DNA of 52,678 bases from Pseudomonadota bacterium. GTDB taxonomy: Bacteria > Pseudomonadota > Gammaproteobacteria > Burkholderiales > Thiobacillaceae. The notes below the pieces were generated by a model that was given only the letters and a program-made list of their open reading frames with translations, was not told where the DNA came from and did not search any database. The translations under genes were made by a program, and so were the position numbers. Shown here piece by piece: positions 46,355 to 52,678 of the stretch. Within the stretch, counting starts at the first letter, position 1. Every line of letters begins with the position of its first letter. The stretch is taken from the NCBI GenBank assembly GCA_021802555.1, contig JAJZRU010000019.1, positions 1-52,678 on the forward strand, given 5' to 3'.

Positions 46355-46655
46355 GATCCCCCTCCCCGCCTTCGACCGCGGCCTCCACATCCGGCTCCAG
46401 CTCCTTGGCCCGCATGCCGACGCGGTAGCCGTAGGCCGTGAAATCGATGCCGTAGATATAAAACTGCTGCAGGAAGGTCCCGATGCTGGTGACGTAGCCG
46501 ACGTCGCCCTTCTTCACCAGGATTTCGCCGATGTCCTTGCCCGGAAAAGTGCCGTCGTTGCGGACCGTCTTGCGCGAACGCACCTTGTCGCCGTAGTTGT
46601 ATTTCGGCGGGTCGTTGAGTTCGACTACATCGCTGTCGCGCGCGATTTTCGCCAT
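46326..46655 (-). CDS. nifZ: NifZ family protein
   Basis: A 109-residue NifZ. The core PPKYNYGDKVRSRKTVRNDGTFPGKDIGEILVKKGDVGYVTSIGTFLQQFYIYGIDF is strongly conserved (46410-46610). An acidic tail (LEPDVEAAVEGGEGD) follows. A chaperone-like factor for P-cluster maturation in known diazotrophs. It begins 12 nt after the LRV gene and overlaps the second NifZ-domain gene. Confidence 0.9.
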   Translation of the reverse strand: MAKIARDSDVVELNDPPKYNYGDKVRSRKTVRNDGTFPGKDIGEILVKKGDVGYVTSIGTFLQQFYIYGIDFTAYGYRVGMRAKELEPDVEAAVEGGEGDHVRAQIAQV

Positions 46656-46667
46656 GGTCTGTTCCTT

Positions 46668-47426
46668 TCAGATCGCACTTGCGCCGCTTAACGCCATGCG
46701 TTGACGCGCCACGCGGCGGACCTCAGGGTCGGGATCTTCCACCAGGCCGGCAATGTGGGCCGCCCCCAGCCGCGCCGCAGCTTCGTAGCGCACGCGCCAG
46801 TCGGCGTCATGCATGAGATGGGCCAGTTGCCATTCGTCCATGCGGCCCGCCGCCGCCAGCCGCACATCACCGTCCGGGTCGCTCGCCAGCCTGGGAAGCC
46901 ATTCCGTGCCGACGCGCCGCGCGACGGCGATGCGCACCTGGGGCTCGGGATCGTCCAGCATGGTCACCAGCATGCCGGGCGGCAGGCGCCGGGCGACGAT
47001 CTGGCGCACGTAATAGTCCGGGTCGTGGCGCATGGGCGCCAGGTCTTCGCCGCTGAGCCGGGAGGCCACGCGGATGCGCACCTCGCGGTGCGGATCGTTG
47101 CGCAATGCCAGCAGGTGGCGCTCCGGCAGACGCAGAGCGACGGTCATGCGCACGGTTTCATCGGGATCGCGCGCCAGCGGCGGCAGGCGGAACACATCCG
47201 CATACTTGGCCCCCACGGCACGTGCCTCGAAGTAAGGGTGATCCAGGTAATCGTTGGCCAAGCCGCGGTTCCAGGCAAAGAATCGGTCGATGCGCTTGGC
47301 GTAGCGGTCCTGCACGCAGGCATGGCCCGGCTCGCAGCGCCCGGCGGACCTCAAGGATTTATGGACGCACGCGGTGCAATCGATGTCGCACCCCCGCCAG
47401 TCCTTGGTTTCCAGGGGGTCACTCAT
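46668..47426 (-). CDS. Leucine-rich-variant (LRV) protein with N-terminal 4Fe-4S motif
   Basis: A 252-residue protein. The N-terminal Cys cluster DWRGCDIDCTACVHKS...CEPGHACVQD (C13, C17, C20, C31, C37) matches the LRV_FeS4 domain. Then come about seven 24-residue helical repeats of the type LARDPDETVRMTVALRLPERHL. Azotobacter has a similar Fe-S LRV protein in its nif region. A scaffold role with an Fe-S cluster is plausible; no reaction is known. It overlaps the TPR gene by 8 nt. Confidence 0.9.
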   Translation of the reverse strand: MSDPLETKDWRGCDIDCTACVHKSLRSAGRCEPGHACVQDRYAKRIDRFFAWNRGLANDYLDHPYFEARAVGAKYADVFRLPPLARDPDETVRMTVALRLPERHLLALRNDPHREVRIRVASRLSGEDLAPMRHDPDYYVRQIVARRLPPGMLVTMLDDPEPQVRIAVARRVGTEWLPRLASDPDGDVRLAAAGRMDEWQLAHLMHDADWRVRYEAAARLGAAHIAGLVEDPDPEVRRVARQRMALSGASAI

Positions 47427-47931
47427 CGTCGTCATCCCTGCCCATGCGCTGCAGCACGCCATCGAGCACGGAGCCGCCCAGCCGGTCGGCCGGATCCAGC
47501 TCGCGCAGCTTTTGCACCGCGCTGCGGCCGTGTTCGAGCCGCCCCAGGCGCAGATTGAGATAGCCGTAGCCCTTGAGCGTGAAGAGATAGAAGCGCGGGA
47601 GTATGGCGTCGAAGCGTTCGAAATCCGCATCGCCGCGAGTGACGCCGCGCCAGTCGGGGTCGAGCCCCAGCGCGCCGCCCGCATGGGCAAGACAGCGTTG
47701 CGCCACGTCGAGCGCCTCTTCCAGGCGGCTCTTGTAAAAATAGTAGCGATAGAAGCCGATCATCACCGCCAGGTGATCCGGCGCCAACTCCTGGGCCAGT
47801 TGCAGATGCCGCTCGGCCGCTTCCGCCTGGTGGTAGGACTGGCCCGCCAGGCGGATCTGCTCCTCGGCAGCGGGCGGCAGCCCTCCGCCCAGGCAAGCGG
47901 ATTCGAGCGCGGACCAGTCCTGGGCTTCCAT
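47419..47931 (-). CDS. TPR-like helical protein in the nif operon
   Basis: A 170-residue, largely helical protein. AAERHLQLAQELAPDHLAVMIGFYRYYFYKSRLEEALDVAQRCLAH and FYLFTLKGYGYLNLRLGRLEHGRSAVQKLRELDP each look like a tetratricopeptide pair. The end is very acidic (GRDDDDE). A protein-binding adaptor is likely. It lies between hesB and the LRV gene, 10 nt after hesB. Function in nif assembly unknown. Confidence 0.78.
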   Translation of the reverse strand: MEAQDWSALESACLGGGLPPAAEEQIRLAGQSYHQAEAAERHLQLAQELAPDHLAVMIGFYRYYFYKSRLEEALDVAQRCLAHAGGALGLDPDWRGVTRGDADFERFDAILPRFYLFTLKGYGYLNLRLGRLEHGRSAVQKLRELDPADRLGGSVLDGVLQRMGRDDDDE

Positions 47932-47941
47932 CTCCGCGCCC

Positions 47942-48316
47942 TTAGTTTTTGCGCCCGATGCTGCCGATGGACACGCTCGCGACTCCCGGAGGCGCGCTGC
48001 TGGAACTGCAGCCGCAGGAAGGCGCATTGGGCGTGACGAAGGTCAGGCCGGTGCTCATGGCGCTGTCGGCAAAGTCTATGGTCGCGCCCTGCAGCAGCAG
48101 GCGGCTCTCGGCCGGCAGAAACAAACGGACGCCGTTGACCACCACCACGGCATCGCCCGTTTTGGGCTCCGCTTCGACGGTGAATTCCGAACTCAGTCCC
48201 GAACAACCGCCCGGCGTGACGACCAGGCGAAAGCCCGCGCCTTCCGAGGGGCCGTTGAAGCGGATCATGCGGCGGATGAATTTTTCCGCGCCGGGGGTGA
48301 TGCTCAAATCCATCAT
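47942..48316 (-). CDS. HesB/IscA-type Fe-S carrier, nif-associated
   Basis: A 124-residue A-type carrier protein. The three conserved Cys are C38 (VVTPGGCSGLSSEF) and C101/C103 (PSCGCSSS). It passes Fe-S clusters to targets, here probably NifB or nitrogenase precursors. The C-terminus is about 15 residues longer than minimal IscA. Spaced 7 nt after fdxN. Confidence 0.9.
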   Translation of the reverse strand: MMDLSITPGAEKFIRRMIRFNGPSEGAGFRLVVTPGGCSGLSSEFTVEAEPKTGDAVVVVNGVRLFLPAESRLLLQGATIDFADSAMSTGLTFVTPNAPSCGCSSSSAPPGVASVSIGSIGRKN

Positions 48317-48323
48317 GATTTCC

Positions 48324-48545
48324 TTACGCGGCCTGGTAGCGCGGATAGACGCCGTCGATGATGCAGGTGTCGTCCACCGGACAGACCGCCACGCATTGCG
48401 GCTCGTCGAAATAGCCGATGCACTCGGTGCATTTCTCCGGCTTGATGATGAAGGTGCCGTCCTTTTCGCGTATGGCGTTGTTGGGGCACTCCGGCTCGCA
48501 GGCCGAGCAGGCGGTGCACTGGGAGGTAACGATCTTGTAGGCCAT
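48324..48545 (-). CDS. fdxN: Nif-specific 2[4Fe-4S] ferredoxin
   Basis: A 73-residue bacterial ferredoxin. C10-x2-C13-x2-C16-x3-C20 and C39-x2-C42-x8-C51-x3-C55 bind two 4Fe-4S clusters. The eight-residue gap in the second motif is typical of FdxN/FdxB-type nif ferredoxins. FdxN donates electrons to NifB during cofactor synthesis in Azotobacter. It lies 22 nt after nifB. Confidence 0.93.
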   Translation of the reverse strand: MAYKIVTSQCTACSACEPECPNNAIREKDGTFIIKPEKCTECIGYFDEPQCVAVCPVDDTCIIDGVYPRYQAA

Positions 48546-48567
48546 GTTTGACTCCGTGTGAAAAAAC

Positions 48568-50139
48568 TCAGGCGGCCGCGCTCTCGGGCGTATAGGCACC
48601 CTGGCGAATCTGCGCGTCGCCGCGCGCCTCATGGACGAATTCGCCGCTCTTGATCTTGCCGAGGTAATCCTTGAACCAGCGCAGCGCCGACTGCTCGATG
48701 AATTCGTTGGCGTATTCGTCCACCGCCTCGATGCCGGCCTTTTTCAGGTCGGCCTTGGGACAGCCGCCGATCTTCGCCACGAACACCGCATGGCAGTCGT
48801 TGATGGCGCGGATCACCGTGGCCAGGGAATCCTCGTCGCCATATCCGCCCTGGCAGTAGAGATCGACGCGCCGGTGGCCGACGAACTTGGCCGACTGGGT
48901 GGAGAGCTCGAAAATCTGGAATTCCTTGGCGTGGCCGAAGTGCTCGTTGATGCGCCCGCTGCCCTTGGTGGCGATGGCCACCAGCACCTTCACGGCGGCG
49001 AATTCGCCGGCCATTTCTGCCAGTTCGGCGTGCTTGGCATCGGATTCCTTCTGCCGCTCCGCCTCCACGGCATCCTGGTACTTCTTGCGGCCTTCCAGGT
49101 CGTAGCTGACTTCCATTTCCATGATCTTGTCGACCGTGAATTCGGCGGAGCGGTCCTCGCCCAGCAACCCAACCGCGTCGGCGCGGCACTGGCGGCAGTG
49201 GCGCATCATGTTCATCTCGCCCTCGCACTTGTCCTGCAGTGCCTTGAGCTCCTGCGCCGTAGGGCCGCGCTGTCCGTTCAGGCCGAACACCGTGCCGTGC
49301 TCGGGGGCGGAGATCAGCGGCATGATGTTGTGCAGGAAAGCACCACGCGACTTCACCGCCTTGTTCACCTCGACCAGATGATCGTCGTTGATGCCGGGGA
49401 TCATCACCGAGTTGACTTTCACCAGGATCTTCTCCGCGGTGAGCATCTCCAGGCCCAGCATCTGCCGCTCGTGCAGGATGCGCGCCGCCTCGACGCCGGT
49501 GTAGCGCTTGTTCTTGTAGTAGATCCAGGGATAAATCTTGGCGCCCACCTCGGGGTCGACCATGTTGATGGTCACGGTGACGTGGTCGACGTTGTATTTC
49601 TTGATCTCCTGCACATGGTCGGGCAGCGCCAGCCCGTTGGTGGACAGGCACAGTTTGATGTCGGGAGCGACTTGCGAGATGAGCTCGAAGGTCTTGAAGG
49701 TCTTGGCCGGATTGGCGAGCGAATCGCCCGGGCCGGCGATGCCCAGCACGGTCATCTGCGGAATGGTGGAAGCCACCGCCAGCACCTTCTTGGCTGCCAC
49801 TTCCGGCGTGAGCTTCTCACTCACCACGCCCGGACGCGATTCGTTGGCGCAGTCGTATTTGCGGTTGCAGTAGTTGCACTGGATGTTGCAGGCCGGCGCC
49901 ACCGCCACATGCATGCGCGCGTAATGGTGATGGGCCTCTTCACTGTAGCAGGGATGGTTCTTCACCTTCTCCCAGATGTCCGGCGCCAGATCCCCCTGGC
50001 CGCCGCTGGAACCGCAGCTCGCCTTGCCGCTGCCGCCGCTGGTACCACAACCCTTGTGCTCCGCCATTTGCTGCATGACGTCATCCATGGAACTTCCGGG
50101 CTTCTTGATGCTGTCGATGCCGACTTCCTGCTGTTGCAT
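48568..50139 (-). CDS. nifB: Nitrogenase cofactor biosynthesis protein NifB
   Basis: A 523-residue radical-SAM enzyme that makes the 8Fe core (NifB-co) of FeMo-co. Radical-SAM Cys C84-x3-C88-x2-C91 in ACNIQCNYC. Further Cys lie in HCRQCRAD and in the Gly/Ser/Cys-rich N-terminus ([15 protein letters not shown]). A C-terminal NifX-like domain (about 400-490, [23 protein letters not shown]) is fused, as in other proteobacterial NifB. The start at 50139 follows a sigma-54 promoter. First gene of the nif accessory operon. Confidence 0.97.
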   Translation of the reverse strand: MQQQEVGIDSIKKPGSSMDDVMQQMAEHKGCGTSGGSGKASCGSSGGQGDLAPDIWEKVKNHPCYSEEAHHHYARMHVAVAPACNIQCNYCNRKYDCANESRPGVVSEKLTPEVAAKKVLAVASTIPQMTVLGIAGPGDSLANPAKTFKTFELISQVAPDIKLCLSTNGLALPDHVQEIKKYNVDHVTVTINMVDPEVGAKIYPWIYYKNKRYTGVEAARILHERQMLGLEMLTAEKILVKVNSVMIPGINDDHLVEVNKAVKSRGAFLHNIMPLISAPEHGTVFGLNGQRGPTAQELKALQDKCEGEMNMMRHCRQCRADAVGLLGEDRSAEFTVDKIMEMEVSYDLEGRKKYQDAVEAERQKESDAKHAELAEMAGEFAAVKVLVAIATKGSGRINEHFGHAKEFQIFELSTQSAKFVGHRRVDLYCQGGYGDEDSLATVIRAINDCHAVFVAKIGGCPKADLKKAGIEAVDEYANEFIEQSALRWFKDYLGKIKSGEFVHEARGDAQIRQGAYTPESAAA

Positions 50140-50189
50140 GCCTGTTCCCCTTGCCGTTAACCCCACCCACGGGGTAGTGCATGGGCTAC

Positions 50190-50205
50190 AGCAACCGCCA
50201 TGCCA
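50190..50205 (-). promoter_or_regulatory. Sigma-54 promoter of the nifB operon
   Basis: On the minus strand TGGCATGGCGGTTGCT has GG and GC at the exact -24/-12 spacing. It matches the TGGCACG-N4-TTGC consensus at all but one position. It lies about 50 bp before the nifB start. Confidence 0.88.
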
Positions 50206-50211
50206 GACGCA

Positions 50212-50224
50212 CAAGCCTTTGATT
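50212..50224 (-). promoter_or_regulatory. IHF-type site at the nifB promoter
   Basis: AATCAAAGGCTTG on the minus strand fits WATCAANNNNTTR at every position. It sits just upstream of the -24 box, between promoter and activator site. IHF bends such promoters so that NifA can contact sigma-54 polymerase. Confidence 0.6.
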
Positions 50225-50290
50225 AGTTTTGTATTTTAGCCAACGGAAGCAAAGTCTCGGCATGACAATGGCAGAAAACTTTGTCGCGTT

Positions 50291-50306
50291 TGTAGGGAAG
50301 ATTACA
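50291..50306. promoter_or_regulatory. NifA upstream activator sequence for nifB
   Basis: TGTAGGGAAGATTACA fits TGT-N10-ACA exactly. Its centre is about 93 bp upstream of the -24 box, the normal distance for NifA-dependent promoters. The rest of the 50140-50526 gap is repeat copy B. Confidence 0.8.
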
Positions 50307-50341
50307 GCCTGCAACGACCGCGCCCACCGTAAATCCACTAA

Positions 50342-50465
50342 CGGACATGGCGAATCGCCGCCCCAAATCATGAAACGCTCTTATCGCCCTGTCCGTTTCC
50401 CTCACCCCAGCCCTCTCCCAGAGGGCGAGGGGGACGCGGCAACGCTGCGCGTTGTTTCACGCTAA
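50342..50465. repeat. Dispersed palindromic repeat, copy B
   Basis: A 124-bp match in length and block order to copy A at 29864-29987. Shared blocks include GGCGAATCGCC, ATCATGAAACGCTC, TCCGTTTCCCTC and GCCCTCTCCC. The outer stem (CGGACATGGCGA with TCGCCCTGTCCG) is kept while loops differ. It lies between nifA and the nifB activator site. Confidence 0.75.
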
Positions 50466-50526
50466 AAGCGGCGCTGCAACTGACCCCCGAACAAGCCGGC
50501 GGGATTATCGGTGTGCGGAGGAAGGC

Positions 50527-52170
50527 TCAGAACTTCTTGACTTGGATCTGGAATTTCTGGATGGCGTAGCCCAATTGCCGCGGCGTGATGCCCAGCAAGC
50601 GGGCGGCTTTGGCTTGCACCCAGCCGCATTGCTCCATGGCCCAGATAAGCTTGTCCCGTTCCGTGCCAGAGGCGGGCGGTTCGGTATCGTCGCTTTCGTT
50701 CGCCGCTTTGGCAATGGCCGGCTTGTCGTCTGCGCCGGCAACGACGCGCTCCACCGGCATGATGGGGATGGCCTGGCCCATGCCGGGCGGCTGCAGGGTC
50801 ATGGAAAAACATTTGTTCTGCTGGCAGGGCATGTCCACTTCGCGGATGGTGCCGGCGCGGGCCATAGTAGCGGTGCGTTCCAGGCAGTTTTCCAGCTCGC
50901 GCACGTTGCCGGGCCAGTTGCACCGCACCATGATTTGCATGGCTTCTGCGCTGATGGCGAGCTTGCGCTCGTTCTCCCGGTTGAACTTGTCGAGAAAGTG
51001 CTGCACCAGCGGCGGGATGTCGTCCCTCCGCTCGCGCAGGGGCGGCAGGAATATCGTGACTACGTTGAGCCGGTAATAGAGATCGGCGCGGAACGTCCCT
51101 TCCGCGACCGCCTGCTCCAGGTTGCGGTTGGTGGCTGCCACCAGGCGCACGTCCACCTTGATCGCCTTGCTGCCGCCCACCCGCTCGAATTCGCGTTCCT
51201 GCAGCACGCGCAGCAGCTTGGTCTGAAACGTCGGTGAGATCTCGCCGATTTCATCCAGGAACAGCGTGCCGCCGTGCGCCAGCTCGAAACGGCCCTTGCG
51301 CTCCTGAGCGGCACCGGTGAACGCGCCCTTCTCATGGCCGAACAGTTCAGACTCCAGCAGAGTCTCGGTGAGGGCCGCGCAGTTGACGCGGATGAAGGGC
51401 TTGTCCTTGCGCGGGCTGGAGTAGTGCACCGCGCGCGCGATCACCTCCTTGCCGGTGCCCGACTCCCCGCGCAGCAATATCGTGGCGCGTGAGGGCGCGG
51501 CCTGGTGGACCTCGGCAAACACGGCCTGCATGGCCTTGCTTTGGCCGATGACGTTGTCCAGCTTGTAGCGGCCCTGCAGTTCTTTTTGCAGGCGATGCTT
51601 TTCCTGCATCAATAAGCTGCGTTCGGCTGCCACATTTCGGTGCAGGCGCACCGTCTGCCCCACCAGATTGGCCACCATGGTAAGAAAGCGCACATCGCTC
51701 TCGAAGCTCACAGTTCCCTGGCCGTTCTCGCGGTCGCCGCTGATGACACCGATGGTCTCGCGTCCGCCCTTGATGGGCACGCCCACAAAGGCGATCACCG
51801 GGCCGTCCTCCAGATTGCGGGAACCGGTGCGATTGAGAAACATCGGCTCTTCCGCCACATTCGGTATTACCACGGGCAGTCCGGTCTTCATGATGTGGCC
51901 GGTCACGCCTTCGCCGGCGCCGAAGCGGCCCGACTGGATTTCCTGCTCCGACAGGCCGCTGGCGCCCACCACGCGCAGGCAGCCAATATCGTCCACCAGG
52001 CTCACCATGATGCGGCGCATGCCCAGATGGCTGGAAAGTATGTTGACCACCCCACGCACCGTTTTGGGAAGATCCAGGGACGAGCTCAGTACCTTGCTGA
52101 TCTCGTATATGGTGACCAGCTCCAGACTGCCTTTGCGCGCGACGCTTCTATTCATGCTCGACAACCCCAT
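50527..52170 (-). CDS. nifA: Nif-specific sigma-54 activator NifA
   Basis: A 547-residue enhancer-binding protein. GAF domain about 15-180; AAA+ domain with Walker A GESGTGKE (235-242), GAFTGA (282-287) and Walker [12 protein letters not shown]-terminal Fis-type helix-turn-helix [22 protein letters not shown] (519-540). C417, C429, C449 and C454 give C-x11-C-x19-C-x4-C, the signature of oxygen-sensitive alpha/beta-type NifA, consistent with no nifL alongside. The start may be the second Met (52155), which has GGGG at a suitable distance. Divergent from an iscS-type gene. Confidence 0.96.
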   Translation of the reverse strand: MGLSSMNRSVARKGSLELVTIYEISKVLSSSLDLPKTVRGVVNILSSHLGMRRIMVSLVDDIGCLRVVGASGLSEQEIQSGRFGAGEGVTGHIMKTGLPVVIPNVAEEPMFLNRTGSRNLEDGPVIAFVGVPIKGGRETIGVISGDRENGQGTVSFESDVRFLTMVANLVGQTVRLHRNVAAERSLLMQEKHRLQKELQGRYKLDNVIGQSKAMQAVFAEVHQAAPSRATILLRGESGTGKEVIARAVHYSSPRKDKPFIRVNCAALTETLLESELFGHEKGAFTGAAQERKGRFELAHGGTLFLDEIGEISPTFQTKLLRVLQEREFERVGGSKAIKVDVRLVAATNRNLEQAVAEGTFRADLYYRLNVVTIFLPPLRERRDDIPPLVQHFLDKFNRENERKLAISAEAMQIMVRCNWPGNVRELENCLERTATMARAGTIREVDMPCQQNKCFSMTLQPPGMGQAIPIMPVERVVAGADDKPAIAKAANESDDTEPPASGTERDKLIWAMEQCGWVQAKAARLLGITPRQLGYAIQKFQIQVKKF

Positions 52171-52252
52171 GTTGCGACGCTCTGGCGGTTCCCCGGTATT
52201 GCCTTCGATGGCTCAAGCCGGGGTCCGCTCAGCGCAGCCGTAACGCATCCTC

Positions 52253-52267
52253 GCAAGTATCATGCCA
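52253..52267 (-). promoter_or_regulatory. Sigma-54 promoter of nifA
   Basis: On the minus strand TGGCATGATACTTGC has correct -24/-12 spacing about 85-100 bp before the nifA start. With the activator site at 52402 it suggests that NifA or another enhancer-binding protein controls nifA. Confidence 0.75.
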
Positions 52268-52401
52268 ATAGCACCCGTCATATTGATCATGCTTGACGCC
52301 CATGCGCGTGTCCGGCAGCAGCGCCCCTTCGCTCTGGTGCCCATCCCGCTCGGGGTATGCATGTGAAAGGTTGCAAACCAATCATCGGGCTGTAGGGTTT
52401 T

Positions 52402-52417
52402 TGTCTCGAACCCCACA
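52402..52417. promoter_or_regulatory. NifA upstream activator sequence shared by divergent genes
   Basis: TGTCTCGAACCCCACA fits TGT-N10-ACA. Its centre is about 75 bp from the -24 box of the rightward promoter and about 143 bp from that of nifA. Being palindromic, it could serve both. Confidence 0.72.
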
Positions 52418-52454
52418 AACGCGACAACCCGGCTTCAGAAAACTGTTCCTTGCT

Positions 52455-52467
52455 TTTCAACCAGTTG
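52455..52467 (+). promoter_or_regulatory. Near-consensus IHF site
   Basis: TTTCAACCAGTTG matches WATCAANNNNTTR with one mismatch. It lies between the activator site and the rightward sigma-54 promoter. Confidence 0.45.
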
Positions 52468-52483
52468 CTAAGTTGCGCCCAGA

Positions 52484-52499
52484 TGGCACGGTGGTTGCT
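52484..52499 (+). promoter_or_regulatory. Sigma-54 promoter of the iscS-type gene
   Basis: TGGCACGGTGGTTGCT is a full match to TGGCACG-N4-TTGCT. It lies 43 bp before the ATG at 52543, giving a short leader. Confidence 0.9.
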
Positions 52500-52542
52500 C
52501 AAGCCCTGGCAAACGCCCTCGTGGCCGAATTCAAGGACAGCC

Positions 52543-52678
52543 ATGGCAACCAAACCCCTCTACTTCGACTACTCAGCGACGACGCCGGTGGATCCGCGGG
52601 TGGCGGCGAAGATGATTCCGTACTTGACGGAGAAGTTCGGCAATCCGGCCAGCCGCTCGCACGCCTACGGCTGGGAAG
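52543..52678 (+). CDS. iscS: IscS-type cysteine desulfurase (5' part; runs off the window)
   Basis: The first 45 codons of a PLP-dependent cysteine desulfurase. [20 protein letters not shown] and [14 protein letters not shown] match the IscS N-terminus rather than NifS (DNNATT). An AAGGAC ribosome site lies 4 nt before the ATG. No iscR precedes it; a sigma-54 promoter with a NifA site does. This suggests a nif-dedicated ISC operon continuing to the right. Confidence 0.9.
   Translation, partial: MATKPLYFDYSATTPVDPRVAAKMIPYLTEKFGNPASRSHAYGWE

Noticed and set aside
48631-50160. 509-aa plus-strand frame across nifB
   Set aside because: Antisense of a fully conserved NifB; no motifs of its own.
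52365-52385. TGCATGTGAAAGGTTGCA as an NtrC-binding site
   Set aside because: The half-site spacing is one base longer than the NtrC consensus and the inner bases fit poorly.

Overview
The window is GC-rich chromosomal DNA from a betaproteobacterium able to fix nitrogen. The evidence is a 16S rRNA leader with betaproteobacterial boxA sequence at the left edge, the gene neighbourhoods dgt-aroB, yebC-ruvC-ruvA and queA-tgt-yajC-secD-secF, and a nif operon controlled by a NifA with the C-x11-C-x19-C-x4-C signature and no adjacent nifL. I cannot name the genus; Nitrosomonadales/Rhodocyclales-type organisms fit.

Layout. (1) 1-2456: promoter and leader of an rRNA operon leaving the window to the left, then dgt and aroB, all on the minus strand. 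(2) 2709-25776: a surface-polysaccharide locus. A plus-strand arm (2709-16890) holds the Wzm/Wzt ABC exporter, a methyltransferase, several GT2/GT4 glycosyltransferases, a NodB-type deacetylase, an alpha-helical protein of unknown role, and a fusion of a GT2 glycosyltransferase with a sulfatase-fold domain. A minus-strand arm (17030-23765) holds further glycosyltransferases, a second deacetylase-like protein, a sulfotransferase and a secreted Cys-rich protein. The arms converge on a roughly 154-bp inverted-repeat element. An asparagine-synthetase-like amidotransferase lacking its N-terminal Cys is divergent from the sulfotransferase. A block from about 4.1 to 8.4 kb is visibly AT-richer and its edges fall inside genes, as expected of a swapped specificity cassette. 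(3) 25854-39668: mostly housekeeping genes: ruvA, ruvC, yebC, a ROK kinase, truncated haemoglobin, typA, dedA, secF, secD, yajC, tgt, queA. (4) 39722-41469: tRNA-Leu(CAA), then a roughly 1.5-kb mini-island ending in a partial copy of the tRNA 3' half. It contains an integrase remnant with a frameshift and a putative Panacea-type toxin-antitoxin pair. (5) 41451-50139: a 15-gene minus-strand nif accessory operon: nifB, fdxN, hesB/iscA, TPR protein, LRV Fe-S protein, two nifZ, DUF3024, nifS, nifT, a small ORF, a DegT-fold protein, another small ORF, a 2Fe-2S ferredoxin and a SIR2-fold protein. (6) 50190-52678: nifA, divergent from the start of an iscS-type cysteine desulfurase, with sigma-54 promoters and NifA-type upstream activator sequences.

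How it fits together. Region 2 looks like the synthesis, capping, ABC export and modification (methyl, possibly sulfate, deacetylation) of one glycan. Regions 5-6 supply iron-sulfur precursors and NifB-cofactor for nitrogenase; nifHDK is not in the window. The least explained part is the 3' end of the nif operon. Its two recognisable enzyme folds both appear to lack catalytic residues: the DegT-type aminotransferase has Gly where the PLP lysine belongs, and the SIR2-like protein lacks the Asn and His of the NAD site. Motif alignments were made by eye; no database search was possible.
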